This document shows, piece after piece, positions 1-8,263 of a stretch of DNA of 64,000 bases; within the stretch, counting starts at the first letter, position 1; every line of letters begins with the position of its first letter. This DNA is from Xanthobacter sp. NM-59 (lineage in GTDB: Bacteria > Pseudomonadota > Alphaproteobacteria > Rhizobiales > Xanthobacteraceae), in NCBI RefSeq assembly GCF_021401125.1, contig NZ_JACBFQ010000015.1, positions 1 through 64,000 on the forward strand, given 5' to 3'. A program made the translations under genes and the position numbers. Below the pieces are notes generated by a model that saw only the letters and a list, made by a program, of their open reading frames with translations, made no database searches and was not told the origin of the DNA.

Positions 1-210
1 CTGCGCGGCGCGGGCGGGCGGTGGTGCTGCCGGACGCGGAGGCGGAGCGGGGCGGGCCGCCGCCGGTGGAGGCGGCGCATCGGTGGGAACGTCACCTTGC
101 ACGCGCATGCCGCCCCAAGGATCGGCAGATTGCGCATGGGCCAGGGTGGCGGCCAGCAAACCCGCGGAAAATACCGTCCAGCTCGCGAAACGAGAGCGCC
201 CTCGCCTCAT
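1..210 (-). CDS. Partial periplasmic protein after motB, probably MotC-like (N-terminus only)
   Basis: The first 70 codons of a gene are visible before it runs off the left edge. The ATG overlaps the motB stop codon as ATGA, so translation is probably coupled. The protein opens with a basic n-region (MRRGRSRF), a hydrophobic stretch and an AHA/QS cleavage site, so it should be exported. A Pro/Ala-rich linker begins around residue 45. In rhizobia the gene directly after motB is usually motC, a periplasmic motor protein that works with MotB. That position and the signal peptide are the only support, because the folded domain lies outside the window. Another exported motor or hook-length protein is possible. 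Confidence 0.6.
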   Translation of the reverse strand, partial: MRRGRSRFASWTVFSAGLLAATLAHAQSADPWGGMRVQGDVPTDAPPPPAAARPAPPPRPAAPPPARAAQ

Positions 211-1361
211 GGTGTGGGCGTCCGCAGCAGGATTTCGATGCGCCGGTTCTGCGGTGCATTCGGATCGTCGGCGTTCTTCAGGTCGCGGTCCGCGACGCCT
301 TCGATCTTCACGACCCGCTTCTCGTCCAGCCCGCCGCGCACCAGCATGTAGAGCGCCATGTGCGCGCGCGCCGAGGAAAGGCGCCAATTGTCATACGTCT
401 CGGAGCGGAACGGACGGCCGTCGGTGTGGCCACGAAGACTGACGGCACCGGGCCGCTTTTGGAGTGCGCGCGCGATCTGCTCCATGGCCCGCACCAGCCG
501 GCCGTCGGGAATGGCGGAGCCCACCGGGAACATGGTGTAGTCGATGTCGTCGGTGAGGTCGATGACCAGCCCCTCGGGCGTGGCCTTCACGCTGAGATTG
601 GGGGCATGGGGGCCGTTGACAGCACCGGCGAGAACGCTCTTGAGCTCGCCCTCGAGCGCGTTGGCGGCATTGTCCTGGGCGGCCGCCTGCTGAGCGGCCT
701 TGTCGCCGCCACGCGCCACGCCTTCGCCCTTCGCCTTGGAGCCGGTGCCGTCACGGCCGGCAGCTCCGGACGCGTCGCGCGCGGCCCGCTCCTGGGCAGC
801 CTTCTGCTGTGCGTCACGCGCCTGCTGGGCTGCGGTAGCTTTCCAATAGGTGGGGTCGAACGGATCGCGCGTCACGTCACCGGCGCCGGTGCCCGGCGAG
901 CCTTCACTGCCGGACGAGGGCGGGGGCTGGCCGCCGGGGCTGGGGTCGGAATCGTGGGCGAGCTGCTTGAGCACCGCATAGGGATCCTGGAACGCGGCGC
1001 GCTCCTTGTCGCCCTGCTGCCGGTCGTCGCCGGCCCCGGTGCCGTGACCGACACTGTTCTTCAGCGCGGACTGCTCTTTCCCGTCGGCGGATGTTCCCTT
1101 GTCGGAGTCATCCTTGGGGTCGTGAAGACCCTTCACGTCGCTGACATTCTCGGCAAGGTCGACGGGATTGAAGTAATTGGCGATGGCCTTGCGGGTTTCG
1201 CTGTCGGTGACGTTGATGAGCCACATGATCAGGAAGAAGGCCATCATCGCCGTCATGAAATCGGCGTGCGCAACCTTCCAGGCGCTCGAATGATGCTCGG
1301 ATTCTTCCTCTTCATACCGCTTGATGATGATGAGGTCGCCGTGGTCCTTCTTGTCAGCCAT
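207..1361 (-). CDS. motB: Flagellar stator protein MotB
   Basis: MotB is the peptidoglycan-anchored half of the H+-driven stator. I start at MADKKD because AAGGAG lies six bases upstream; an in-frame ATG five codons earlier has no such site. The product is 384 aa. The single membrane segment (about residues 29-51) carries the proton-accepting Asp, D34, in AHADFMTAMM. A long Ala/Gly/Pro/Asp-rich linker (about 70-240) leads to a C-terminal OmpA-type peptidoglycan-binding domain with GHTDGRP and NRRIEI. The linker makes it longer than the roughly 310-residue enteric MotB, as in rhizobia. It overlaps the preceding fliH by 8 bp. Its partner motA is about 15 kb away rather than adjacent. Confidence 0.95.
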   Translation of the reverse strand: MADKKDHGDLIIIKRYEEEESEHHSSAWKVAHADFMTAMMAFFLIMWLINVTDSETRKAIANYFNPVDLAENVSDVKGLHDPKDDSDKGTSADGKEQSALKNSVGHGTGAGDDRQQGDKERAAFQDPYAVLKQLAHDSDPSPGGQPPPSSGSEGSPGTGAGDVTRDPFDPTYWKATAAQQARDAQQKAAQERAARDASGAAGRDGTGSKAKGEGVARGGDKAAQQAAAQDNAANALEGELKSVLAGAVNGPHAPNLSVKATPEGLVIDLTDDIDYTMFPVGSAIPDGRLVRAMEQIARALQKRPGAVSLRGHTDGRPFRSETYDNWRLSSARAHMALYMLVRGGLDEKRVVKIEGVADRDLKNADDPNAPQNRRIEILLRTPTP

Positions 1362-2076
1362 GGGCGGCTCCTTCATCCACGGCCGTGTCGGGCTCTGCTG
1401 TCAGCAGGCGGGCCCAGGCACCCAGGCGCGTCTCGATCAGGGTATCGCCGCAGGTCGCCTCGATCTCCACCCCGGCGCCGGGGTGGAACGCGATTCCCTC
1501 GGGCGCGCCAAGGCGCTCCTTCAGCTCCGCGAGCAGATCTTCCGGGCCGCGCACGGTGATAACCGGCTGGTTCGCTTCAGGCGGCAACGGCCGGTTCAGC
1601 AGACCGCCAATGGCTTGCCGCGCCTCCTCGAGAGCACGGTTGCGCATGGCCTCGCCCACGAAGGGCAGCAGGATGCGCCCGAGCACGTCGCTGACCCGCT
1701 TTTCCAGGGCGCCGAAAGCATCGGTCATGGTCGCTGCGAGGCGGTCGGCTTCGGCCGCCGTCCATTCGGCGCGGGCGGTCGCCATGTGCTCGCTCATGGT
1801 GATCTCGAAGCGCTCGCCGTCTTCCCGCCGCGCGGCCTCGCTCGCGGCGAGCTCGGCCTTCAACTTCGCGGTTGCATCGCGCACCGCCTGCGACACGGCA
1901 AGGCTCACCTCCTCCTGGCTGAAGGTCGGGGCTGCCGGCTTGGGCTGTACGGCGGAAAGGGACGGTGCCTCGCCCCCGGGCCGCTGCCGCGGGGCGCCGC
2001 CCTGTCCATCAAGGAGTGCTGGCCCGGTGGTGCCGTCAACGCTGAAATGCGGGAGGTAGCGCGACAAGGTCGGCAT
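1354..2076 (-). CDS. fliH: Flagellar export-ATPase regulator FliH
   Basis: FliH binds and restrains the export ATPase FliI and delivers it to the export gate. The product is 240 aa from MPTLSRYLPHF; an ATG ten codons upstream lies inside fliF and is less likely. The central part (about 55-140) is Glu/Ala/Arg-rich and probably helical. The C-terminus has the FliH/YscL-like pattern of a hydrophobic strand followed by DTLIETRLGAW. The gene sits between fliF and motB, with only two bases between the fliF stop and the chosen start. FliH proteins diverge strongly, so the call rests on the C-terminal pattern, the acidic helical middle and operon position. fliI is on the other strand at about 18.4 kb. 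Confidence 0.8.
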   Translation of the reverse strand: MPTLSRYLPHFSVDGTTGPALLDGQGGAPRQRPGGEAPSLSAVQPKPAAPTFSQEEVSLAVSQAVRDATAKLKAELAASEAARREDGERFEITMSEHMATARAEWTAAEADRLAATMTDAFGALEKRVSDVLGRILLPFVGEAMRNRALEEARQAIGGLLNRPLPPEANQPVITVRGPEDLLAELKERLGAPEGIAFHPGAGVEIEATCGDTLIETRLGAWARLLTAEPDTAVDEGAAHG

Positions 2077-2078
2077 GG

Positions 2079-3776
2079 TCAGGACCGGGCCTCTTGATGA
2101 AGCCACTGCCGCAGGATCGCAACAGCCTGTTCCTCGTCATATTCGACGATCTGCTCAAGCCGCTTCTGGGGCGAGCGATTCTTGCGGTTCGTCAGGTCGC
2201 CGATGAGGTTGACGGCCTCTTCGTCGCCGGGGGCCTCCAGAGCCGGCGCCGTGGGCGGCGCAGCAATGGCGGGTGCGCCTGCGGGACCGCCGAGCTCGGC
2301 CATCGGCTCTGCCGTCAGCATCGCGGTCTCAATGTCCGCAACCGCCTGCTCCACCTCGTCGTGCGGACGAGACAGGATCGCGCGTACCGCAGGGCGCAGG
2401 CCGAACCAGATGAGAAGGGCCGCCACCGCAAGGATCGTCAGAGCGTTGATCATGGTTCCGGCCTGACGCAGCAAGAGTTCCGTCCAAGGCAGCGGCGGCA
2501 CGGGCTCCAGCGCGTGGCCGCCATCGGCGAAGGCGACGGCCGCTACTTTGAGCTTGTCTCCGCGATCCTTGTCATAACCGGCGGCCGAGGCCACAAGCTG
2601 CTCAACCTCATAAATCTGCTGTTCCACCGGGATCGCATCCGCACCGGGGGTCCCGGTCGTGGCGGGGGCGGTCAGCCGGTCCCGGTTCACCAGCACAGCG
2701 ATGGACAGCCCTTTCACCACATAGGCGTCGCGCACCGTCTGCACCGTGCGGCTCGACACCTCGAAGTTGGTCAGCTCCTCGCGGCGGGAGGTGCTCTCAT
2801 TGGCGTCGGTTGTGGGCTGGCTGGTGGTCTGATTGTTGGGAACGTTCTGCTGGACCGTCGTGGTCGGCTGCTTGGTGCGATTCTGGCTCTCGCCGAGCTC
2901 CTTCACCACACGCAACGAACGCTCGACCCGGGACTGGGGATCGTAGGTGGTTTCCTGGGTCGTGACCCGATCCGTATCGAGCCGCGAGGACACGCTGACC
3001 TCGAAATTGCCAAGGCCGAGATAGGGGGTCAGGGTGCGGCGGATCTTTTCCTCGACCTCACGGTTCACCTGCTGCTGCAGAGCAACTTTCCGGCCGGTCG
3101 AAGCATTGGCGCCATCATCGGAAGAGGAGAGCACCGCGCCCTCGGTGTTGAGCACCGTGACATCGTCGAGCTTCAGGCCCGGCACGGCGGACGCCACGAG
3201 GCGGCGAATGGCCTGGGCGGTGGAGGCATCCTCCGCATTCTCGGTCCGGATGACTACGGATGCGGAAGCCTGCTGCTGGTCACGGCGGAAGGCGGCGCGA
3301 TCGGGCAGCACGATATGCACGCGGGCGGCCTTGACGCCCTTCATGGTCTGAATGGTGCGGGCGAGTTCTCCCTCTAGCGCACGCACGCGGGTCACCTCCT
3401 GCATGAAGGAGGTGAGGCCGAACGAACGCACGTCGTTGAAAAGCTCGTAGCCGGTATTGCCAGCCTGCGGCAGCCCCTTCACGGCGAGCAGCATGCGCGC
3501 CTTCGCCGTGTCTGAATGGGCGACCATCACCGTGGTGCCGTCTGTATTCACGTCGAACGGAATGCCCGCATCCTTGAGAGCGCCGCCAATGCGGTTCACG
3601 TCTTCGCGGGTGAGATTTGCGTAGAGCGGTTCCCGCTCCGGCTGGCCGAGATAATAGACCCCCACGCCGATGGTGCCGACGACGGTCAGGCCGATCAGGC
3701 CCAGAGCGACCAGCCGGCGCACACCCAGGTCGCGCAGATTTTGCCACAGGAGTTCGAGCTGCTTCTGGCCGATCAT
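2079..3776 (-). CDS. fliF: Flagellar MS-ring protein FliF
   Basis: FliF builds the inner-membrane MS ring on which the motor assembles. I start at MIGQKQLELLW (565 aa); the frame is open 36 codons further but that part is low-complexity. There is a first membrane segment at about 22-42, then YscJ/FliF periplasmic domains with QPEREPLYANLTREDV and RVHIVLPDRAAFRR. A Thr/Asn/Gln-rich stretch follows, then a second membrane segment (about 440-460). The C-terminal tail (SPQKRLEQIVEYDEEQA) is the FliG-docking region. It heads the fliF-fliH-motB-motC-like operon. The 289-bp gap to the flagellin gene should hold its promoter, which I could not define. Confidence 0.97.
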   Translation of the reverse strand: MIGQKQLELLWQNLRDLGVRRLVALGLIGLTVVGTIGVGVYYLGQPEREPLYANLTREDVNRIGGALKDAGIPFDVNTDGTTVMVAHSDTAKARMLLAVKGLPQAGNTGYELFNDVRSFGLTSFMQEVTRVRALEGELARTIQTMKGVKAARVHIVLPDRAAFRRDQQQASASVVIRTENAEDASTAQAIRRLVASAVPGLKLDDVTVLNTEGAVLSSSDDGANASTGRKVALQQQVNREVEEKIRRTLTPYLGLGNFEVSVSSRLDTDRVTTQETTYDPQSRVERSLRVVKELGESQNRTKQPTTTVQQNVPNNQTTSQPTTDANESTSRREELTNFEVSSRTVQTVRDAYVVKGLSIAVLVNRDRLTAPATTGTPGADAIPVEQQIYEVEQLVASAAGYDKDRGDKLKVAAVAFADGGHALEPVPPLPWTELLLRQAGTMINALTILAVAALLIWFGLRPAVRAILSRPHDEVEQAVADIETAMLTAEPMAELGGPAGAPAIAAPPTAPALEAPGDEEAVNLIGDLTNRKNRSPQKRLEQIVEYDEEQAVAILRQWLHQEARS

Positions 3777-3928
3777 CCGCTGATCTCGTCCACTCCCGCT
3801 CCCGCCATGCGCGACGCGCGGCGGTTGCGATGTCCAGGTTCCGGTTGCCGGGGCGGAGTGACTCCAACCCTGGCCTAGCCTCAATGTCGGAGGTCAAACT
3901 TGCCTGGGCGTTGCAGAAGCGGAAAACG

Positions 3929-3959
3929 AAAAAGGCCGCGCTCCAAAGGAGGCGCGGCC
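3929..3959 (-). terminator. Rho-independent terminator after flagellin
   Basis: Read on the minus strand, GGCCGCGC pairs with GCGCGGCC around a short CTCC/GGAG-containing loop and is followed at once by CTTTTT. The site lies about 107 bp past the flagellin stop codon and before fliF. It would therefore end the flagellin transcript and isolate fliF. Confidence 0.85.
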
Positions 3960-4065
3960 GAAATTTCCATTCTGGGGAAGAATGTAAGTATCCGGATTGC
4001 CTGAAAGGGCTCCGGTGTTTGTGTAGCCGCCGCACCCAGGAGGGTTGGGCGCGGCGGCCGTTCGA

Positions 4066-5127
4066 TCACTGGAAGAGACGCAGCACGTTGGAAGACGAGC
4101 TGTTGGCGATCGACAGCGACTGGATGGCCAGAGACTGCTGGGTCTGCAGGGCCTTCAGGCGGGTGGATTCTTCTTCCATGTCCGCGTCCACCAGGGTGCC
4201 GATCGAAGACTTGTTGAGGTCGATCAGGCTGGTGGCGAAGGTCTGCTGGGACTCCAGACGGTCAGCCGTGGCGCCGAGCGTGGCGCCGCCAGAGGTCAGC
4301 GACGTGATGGTCTTGTCGACCAGCTTCATGTACGCGGAGATCAGGTTGGTCTGATCGTCCGTGAGGCTCGACACGTCGATGGTCTGCAGGGAGATCGTCG
4401 CGGTCTGGGCAGTGCTGCTCGCGTCGACATAGTCGAGCGAGTAGGTGGTGTCCATGAAGCCCTTGACGGTCTCGCCAGAGGTGATGCTGACCGTGAAGGC
4501 GTTGCCAAGATCATCGGTGAACGACGAGTCGGTCGCGATGTCGGTGACAGTGTCGTACACGGTGCCGCTGGTGGTCGCAGAGCCGCTCTTGTCATACAGG
4601 CGGAACTCGCCGGTATCGAGAGAGGTCGTGGTCACGTTCACGGTAGAGCCGGTGCGCGAGAACGAAGCCAGCAGGCTCTTGCTCTCGGTGAACTCGGAGT
4701 CGTTCTGGGAGTCAACCGACAGCCAGTTGTCGCCGGCGCTGCCGGAGATGGAGCTGGTCGCAGCGGTCTTGATGTTCTCGATGGCGGCAGTGATGTTCTT
4801 CTGCGCGGCACCGCGGTCGGCGTTCGACGAGATCGAGGCAGCGAGCGCGTCCTTGATGGTCTTCAGGTCTTCGATGACCTGAGTCACACCCTTGGAAGCG
4901 GTGGTCACGGCGTTGCTGTCGAGAGCCATGGCGTCCGTCACAGAGCTCAGGGCGCTGTTGTCAGACGTCAGGGTCGTCGCGATCGTCCAGTAGCTGGCGC
5001 TGTCAGACGCGTCGTTGATCTTCTTACCGGTCGAGACGCGATTGTTCGTCATCTCGAGGTCGTTGTTGATCGAACGCAGGGTCTGGAGGGCGACCGTGGC
5101 GGAGTTGTTGGTGATAATGCTGGTCAT
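4066..5127 (-). CDS. Flagellin (filament protein)
   Basis: This is the structural subunit of the flagellar filament. The start MTSIITNNSATVALQ is the conserved flagellin N-terminus; the frame is open 21 codons upstream but without flagellin sequence. At 353 aa it is short, with conserved D0/D1 helices at both ends (NNRVSTGKKINDASDSASYW near the N-terminus; QQSLAIQSLSIANSSSSNVL at the C-terminus). The variable Ser/Thr-rich middle is small. It is the only flagellin gene in the window, flanked by terminators on both sides and so expressed alone. FlaF and FlbT, which control flagellin secretion and mRNA in related bacteria, are encoded at 23.6-24.3 kb. Confidence 0.96.
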   Translation of the reverse strand: MTSIITNNSATVALQTLRSINNDLEMTNNRVSTGKKINDASDSASYWTIATTLTSDNSALSSVTDAMALDSNAVTTASKGVTQVIEDLKTIKDALAASISSNADRGAAQKNITAAIENIKTAATSSISGSAGDNWLSVDSQNDSEFTESKSLLASFSRTGSTVNVTTTSLDTGEFRLYDKSGSATTSGTVYDTVTDIATDSSFTDDLGNAFTVSITSGETVKGFMDTTYSLDYVDASSTAQTATISLQTIDVSSLTDDQTNLISAYMKLVDKTITSLTSGGATLGATADRLESQQTFATSLIDLNKSSIGTLVDADMEEESTRLKALQTQQSLAIQSLSIANSSSSNVLRLFQ

Positions 5128-5331
5128 GACAAGATGTCCCTCTTCAAAGGTACAACTGAAGATTTTCAGGGGGACATGCCGGATTTGCACCGGAATGGCA
5201 GGGCGGCATCATGCCTTTGAAGTTGGATCCGTAGGATCAGCGGCCCACCAGGGTGAACCAATCAACCTGCCATGAATAAAGAATTAGCATGCGAAGCTTG
5301 CGCGAAGCAAGCTTCCTAAAAGGCGCGGGCG
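5128..5331. other. Flagellin upstream region with inverted repeat
   Basis: This leader should contain the flagellin promoter and 5' UTR. A perfect 8-bp inverted repeat, GAAGCTTG and CAAGCTTC separated by 7 bases, lies at 5293-5315. That is about 165 bases upstream of the start codon, in a relatively AT-rich patch. I could not identify a convincing sigma-28 or sigma-54 promoter. Confidence 0.5.
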
Positions 5332-5360
5332 AAAAAAAGCCGCGCTCCGGAGGGCGCGGC
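5332..5360 (-). terminator. Rho-independent terminator after fliP
   Basis: On the minus strand GCCGCGCCC pairs with the complementary GCGCGGC across a TCCGGA-type loop and is followed by seven T residues. It lies about 28 bp after the fliP stop codon. It closes the long flgB-to-fliP operon ahead of the flagellin gene. Confidence 0.88.
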
Positions 5361-5388
5361 GTGGGGTGTGGGCGGTGACCGCAAGGCA

Positions 5389-6240
5389 TTAGAAGAAGGA
5401 GCGCACAAGGCCGCTCACCAGCAGATTCCAGCCGTCGATCAGAATGAAGAAGAGAATCTTGAAGGGCAGGGAGATCACGGAGGGCGGCATCATCATCATG
5501 CCCATGGACATGACGAGTGTGGCCACGATCAGGTCGATCACCAGGAACGGAAGGACGATGAGAAAGCCGATTTCGAAGCCGCGCCGCAGCTCGGAAATCA
5601 TGAAGGCCGGAATCAGCACGCGCATGGAAACCTTCTGCGGCTCCGCCCCGACACCCGGCGCGGGCGCGCCGTTCGCCGGCGGCGCGGCTGGCGTGAGGAT
5701 GTTCTGGCGCACGGCGATGTCGGTGAACAATTGCAGGTCCTTGCCGCGAACGTGGTCCAGCATGAAATCGCGGAACGGATCCGAGATTCTCTCCAGGGCT
5801 TCCTGCTCGGTGATGCGGTTTTCCGTGAGCGGCACCACGCCGTCCTGCCAGGCGCGGTCGAACGTCGGCGCCATGACATAAAATGTCATGAACAGCGACA
5901 GTGAGATCAGGACCAGATTTGCCGGCGTGGAGGGAAGGCTCAGGCCGGAGCGCAGGAAAGAAAAGGCGATGATGAAACGCGTGAAGCTGGTTAGCATGAT
6001 CAGCAGGCCCGGTGCGACGGAAAGCACCGTGAGCACGGCCATCATCTGAATAATGCGCGCGGCAGTGCCGCCCGAGAATTCGGGCAGTACTTGATCAAGG
6101 CTGGGAAGTGTCGCCGCCGAGTTCTGCGCGAGCACGGGGGAACTTAGCAGGGCGAGAAGCAGCGCAGATGCGGGAGCCAGCCATGCCGAAGCACGCAGCG
6201 TGTGCTGCACGACATTGCGCACCGTCCGCCACTCGTTCAC
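5389..6240 (-). CDS. fliP: Flagellar export-gate protein FliP
   Basis: FliP is a core channel subunit of the flagellar type III export gate, built with FliQ and FliR. The GTG start overlaps the fliL stop as GTGA. The 283-aa product has a cleavable-looking N-terminus ending in VLAQ, then hydrophobic segments including TVLSVAPGLLIMLTSFTR and LVLISLSLFMTFYVM. The C-terminal pair of membrane helices carries ELRRGFEIGFLIVLPFLVID, typical of FliP. Unlike enteric operons there is no fliO or fliQ beside it; fliQ is at 24.8 kb. It is the last gene of the operon. Confidence 0.97.
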   Translation of the reverse strand: MNEWRTVRNVVQHTLRASAWLAPASALLLALLSSPVLAQNSAATLPSLDQVLPEFSGGTAARIIQMMAVLTVLSVAPGLLIMLTSFTRFIIAFSFLRSGLSLPSTPANLVLISLSLFMTFYVMAPTFDRAWQDGVVPLTENRITEQEALERISDPFRDFMLDHVRGKDLQLFTDIAVRQNILTPAAPPANGAPAPGVGAEPQKVSMRVLIPAFMISELRRGFEIGFLIVLPFLVIDLIVATLVMSMGMMMMPPSVISLPFKILFFILIDGWNLLVSGLVRSFF

Positions 6241-6731
6241 TGCACCACCAGCGTTTCGAGAACGAGCTCGGTGATCTTGCCTTCCGTGCGCGTGCTGGCG
6301 CGATCATTCAGGTCTTCGCGCAGCTGCTGCAGGGCGCTCGGGCCCTCAAGCTGGCTGAGCGATAAGGAGCGCATATAGGCCATGATGTCCTCACGCACCT
6401 CTGCGGCCGTCACGTCCGGATTGGCGAGGGCGCCATTCTTGAAAACCAGCGCCGCCTCAACGCGGACGAAGGTGGAGGAGGGCGCGGCCAGATTCACCAC
6501 CAGGGGCTTGAGCTCCTTGATGGTGAGGTCGCCGGAATAGCGCAGCGGCGGGCCTTCCTTATCACTCGTGGAGGACGCGATGCGCGCGCTGACGGAGGCC
6601 TCCACCGTGTTACCGAGGAGATAGCCGATGCCCGCACCGGTGATCGCCGCGATGAGGGTCAGCACGGCCAGCGCGATCAGGAGACCGCGACGGCCGCCAC
6701 CGGTATTGCCCTCTTTATTCTCGTCGGCCAT
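6237..6731 (-). CDS. fliL: Flagellar basal body protein FliL
   Basis: FliL is a single-pass inner-membrane protein that surrounds the stators and helps torque generation. The 164-aa product has a short charged N-terminus with Gly/Arg residues, a membrane segment at about 17-40, and a periplasmic domain. The domain contains ELKPLVVNLAAPSSTFVRVE and a C-terminal helix followed by GKITELVLETLVVQ, matching the FliL fold. It sits between flgH and fliP, the arrangement seen in rhizobia. Confidence 0.93.
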   Translation of the reverse strand: MADENKEGNTGGGRRGLLIALAVLTLIAAITGAGIGYLLGNTVEASVSARIASSTSDKEGPPLRYSGDLTIKELKPLVVNLAAPSSTFVRVEAALVFKNGALANPDVTAAEVREDIMAYMRSLSLSQLEGPSALQQLREDLNDRASTRTEGKITELVLETLVVQ

Positions 6732-6743
6732 GGCGAATCTTCC

Positions 6744-7463
6744 TTACCAGGGCGCGGCGACGTCGTAGATGCGCTGGCCCCAGGCCGGCTGCTGCATGTC
6801 CATCTGCCGGCCACGTCCGCCATAGGAGATGCGTGCCTCGGCAATCTTGTCATAGGGGATGACGTTGCCAGAGGAGATGTCGAGCGGATTGACGATGCCC
6901 GCGATATTCAGCACGCGAACCTCGTAATTCACCTTGATTTCCTGAGATCCGCTGATGATCAGGTTGCCGTCCGGCAGCACTTCCGTGACCACGGCGGCGA
7001 TGCTCAGGCGCAGCTTTTCAGAGCGGTCGATCGTGCCCTTGCCGTTGGTCTCGGTATCCGAGTTCACGGTGAAGTTGCCCGACGCCGCGCCCGCATTGGC
7101 GCCGCGGCCGAAGCCGGACAGGTTGAGCCCGGTGTCGAAGTCGAGGTCGCTCTTCGACTTGCGCGAGCGGTCCGTCGCATTGTCGAACTGCGCCTTGTCG
7201 TCGAGGGCGATGGACACGCGGATGACGTCACCCACCTTGGAGGCGCGCAGGTCGCGATAGAGGCTGCCCGAGCGGTTCTGGTCCCAGGTGGAGCGGAAGC
7301 TGCGCACCGGCTGCTGCTGGAAGGTCACCGGAACCGGCTCACGATTGGTCTCGAGGCCCGAGCCGAGAGGGCTCAGGGTCGGGCCGGTGAGAAGGTTGTC
7401 ATGGTCGGTTTGGCAGCCGGCCAAGAGCAGTGCGGCACCGAAGGTCAAGGCAACGCGTATCAT
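6744..7463 (-). CDS. flgH: Flagellar L-ring lipoprotein FlgH
   Basis: FlgH forms the outer-membrane L ring, the bushing around the rod. The 239-aa precursor has a lipoprotein signal with lipobox LLAGC, so Cys17 should be lipidated. The mature part has RSTWDQNRSGSLYRDLRA, SEKLRLSIAAVVTEVLPDGN and IPYDKIAEARISYGGRG, all FlgH family features. It overlaps motE by 4 bp upstream and lies 12 bp from fliL downstream. Confidence 0.96.
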   Translation of the reverse strand: MIRVALTFGAALLLAGCQTDHDNLLTGPTLSPLGSGLETNREPVPVTFQQQPVRSFRSTWDQNRSGSLYRDLRASKVGDVIRVSIALDDKAQFDNATDRSRKSKSDLDFDTGLNLSGFGRGANAGAASGNFTVNSDTETNGKGTIDRSEKLRLSIAAVVTEVLPDGNLIISGSQEIKVNYEVRVLNIAGIVNPLDISSGNVIPYDKIAEARISYGGRGRQMDMQQPAWGQRIYDVAAPW

Positions 7464-8095
7464 CCAGGCCGCCCTTCCTGAGCGCGGCGCGAAAGGCCGA
7501 CCAGGGTGGAGGTGAGGCGCGCAGCGCGCGCGGGCTCGAACTCATTCAAGATGGCGCTCGCAACCCGGGGGTTCAGCTTGGACAGCAGCGCGGCGGCCAT
7601 ATCTTCGTTCATCGCCGCCATCTGGGCGGCGGCAGCGTCGGGGCGCATCTGGGAGATGACGGCGACCAGAGCTTCATCGGCCTTCTTGAGGAAAGCCTCA
7701 CGGCGTTGCAGCCAGTCCTGATATTCGGCGCGCTTGGCTTCGAGCTGCGCAATGCGCGCTTCGATTTCCTTTTCCATCGCCGCCAGCGCTTCCTTCTGGC
7801 GCGCGAAGCGGGCATCGGCTGCGGCGTCGGCGATGCCACGGCAATACTGGGCCGCCTCGGCATCTCGCGCACCGGATTGCGCGGCCGGGGGCTGGGCGGG
7901 CTGGGCCGCCGCAGACCCCTGTGCCGGGGCGCTCTGGGCGTATGCGCGGTCAGCCCCGATGGCGCCGAAGAGGACGGCCAGGGCGAGCAGCGGCGCGCCC
8001 CGTTTGGCGACCCGCGCCGCGCGCCGGTCCACGGCGTCGCCGGTGCGGCGAGGCATCACGCCCGTGAACAGGGTGGGCAGCGTGAGGTTCATCAT
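7460..8095 (-). CDS. motE: MotE-type flagellar protein (MotC chaperone family)
   Basis: The 211-aa product has an N-terminal hydrophobic export signal ending near AYAQ (about residue 54), a Pro/Ala/Gln linker, and a long coiled coil (about 90-150, EALAAMEKEIEARIAQLEAK). A C-terminal MgtE-N-like helical motif (MRPDAAAAQMAAMNEDMAAA) follows. This architecture and the flgI-motE-flgH position match MotE, which in Sinorhizobium assists the periplasmic motor protein MotC. The start has GGAGGG five bases upstream. The possible motC at the left edge would be its partner. Secretion with a long n-region is unusual, and a start at the third Met (residue 14) is possible. Confidence 0.8.
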   Translation of the reverse strand: MMNLTLPTLFTGVMPRRTGDAVDRRAARVAKRGAPLLALAVLFGAIGADRAYAQSAPAQGSAAAQPAQPPAAQSGARDAEAAQYCRGIADAAADARFARQKEALAAMEKEIEARIAQLEAKRAEYQDWLQRREAFLKKADEALVAVISQMRPDAAAAQMAAMNEDMAAALLSKLNPRVASAILNEFEPARAARLTSTLVGLSRRAQEGRPG

Positions 8096-8214
8096 GCACT
8101 CCCTCCGTGCTGAGAGCGCCGCTTCTTCCGCAAAGGGTGAGCGACGGATGACTCGTTTTAGGAAGACTGTCTTGCGTGACGCTGACCTTTGGGCGCGTCG
8201 CCCCGCTGCAAGGC

Positions 8215-8263
8215 AGATAAGATGACGTGACCGCGCGCAGCGCCCGGCACGTCATCCTTATCT
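8215..8263 (-). other. Large hairpin at the flgI/motE junction
   Basis: AGATAA plus ATGACGTG pair with CACGTCAT plus TTATCT, giving about 14 paired bases around an 18-base GC-rich loop with one small internal mismatch. The 3' arm overlaps the flgI stop codon. There is no T-tract, so it may be a processing or stability hairpin rather than a terminator. Confidence 0.55.

Noticed and set aside
3280-4035. A 251-codon minus-strand frame overlapping fliF.
   Set aside because: It is Arg- and His-rich and in a different frame from the clear fliF product.
5257-5272. Minus-strand sequence resembling a sigma-54 promoter upstream of flagellin.
   Set aside because: The -12 element reads TTGG rather than TTGC and position six of the -24 element is wrong; the match is not good enough.
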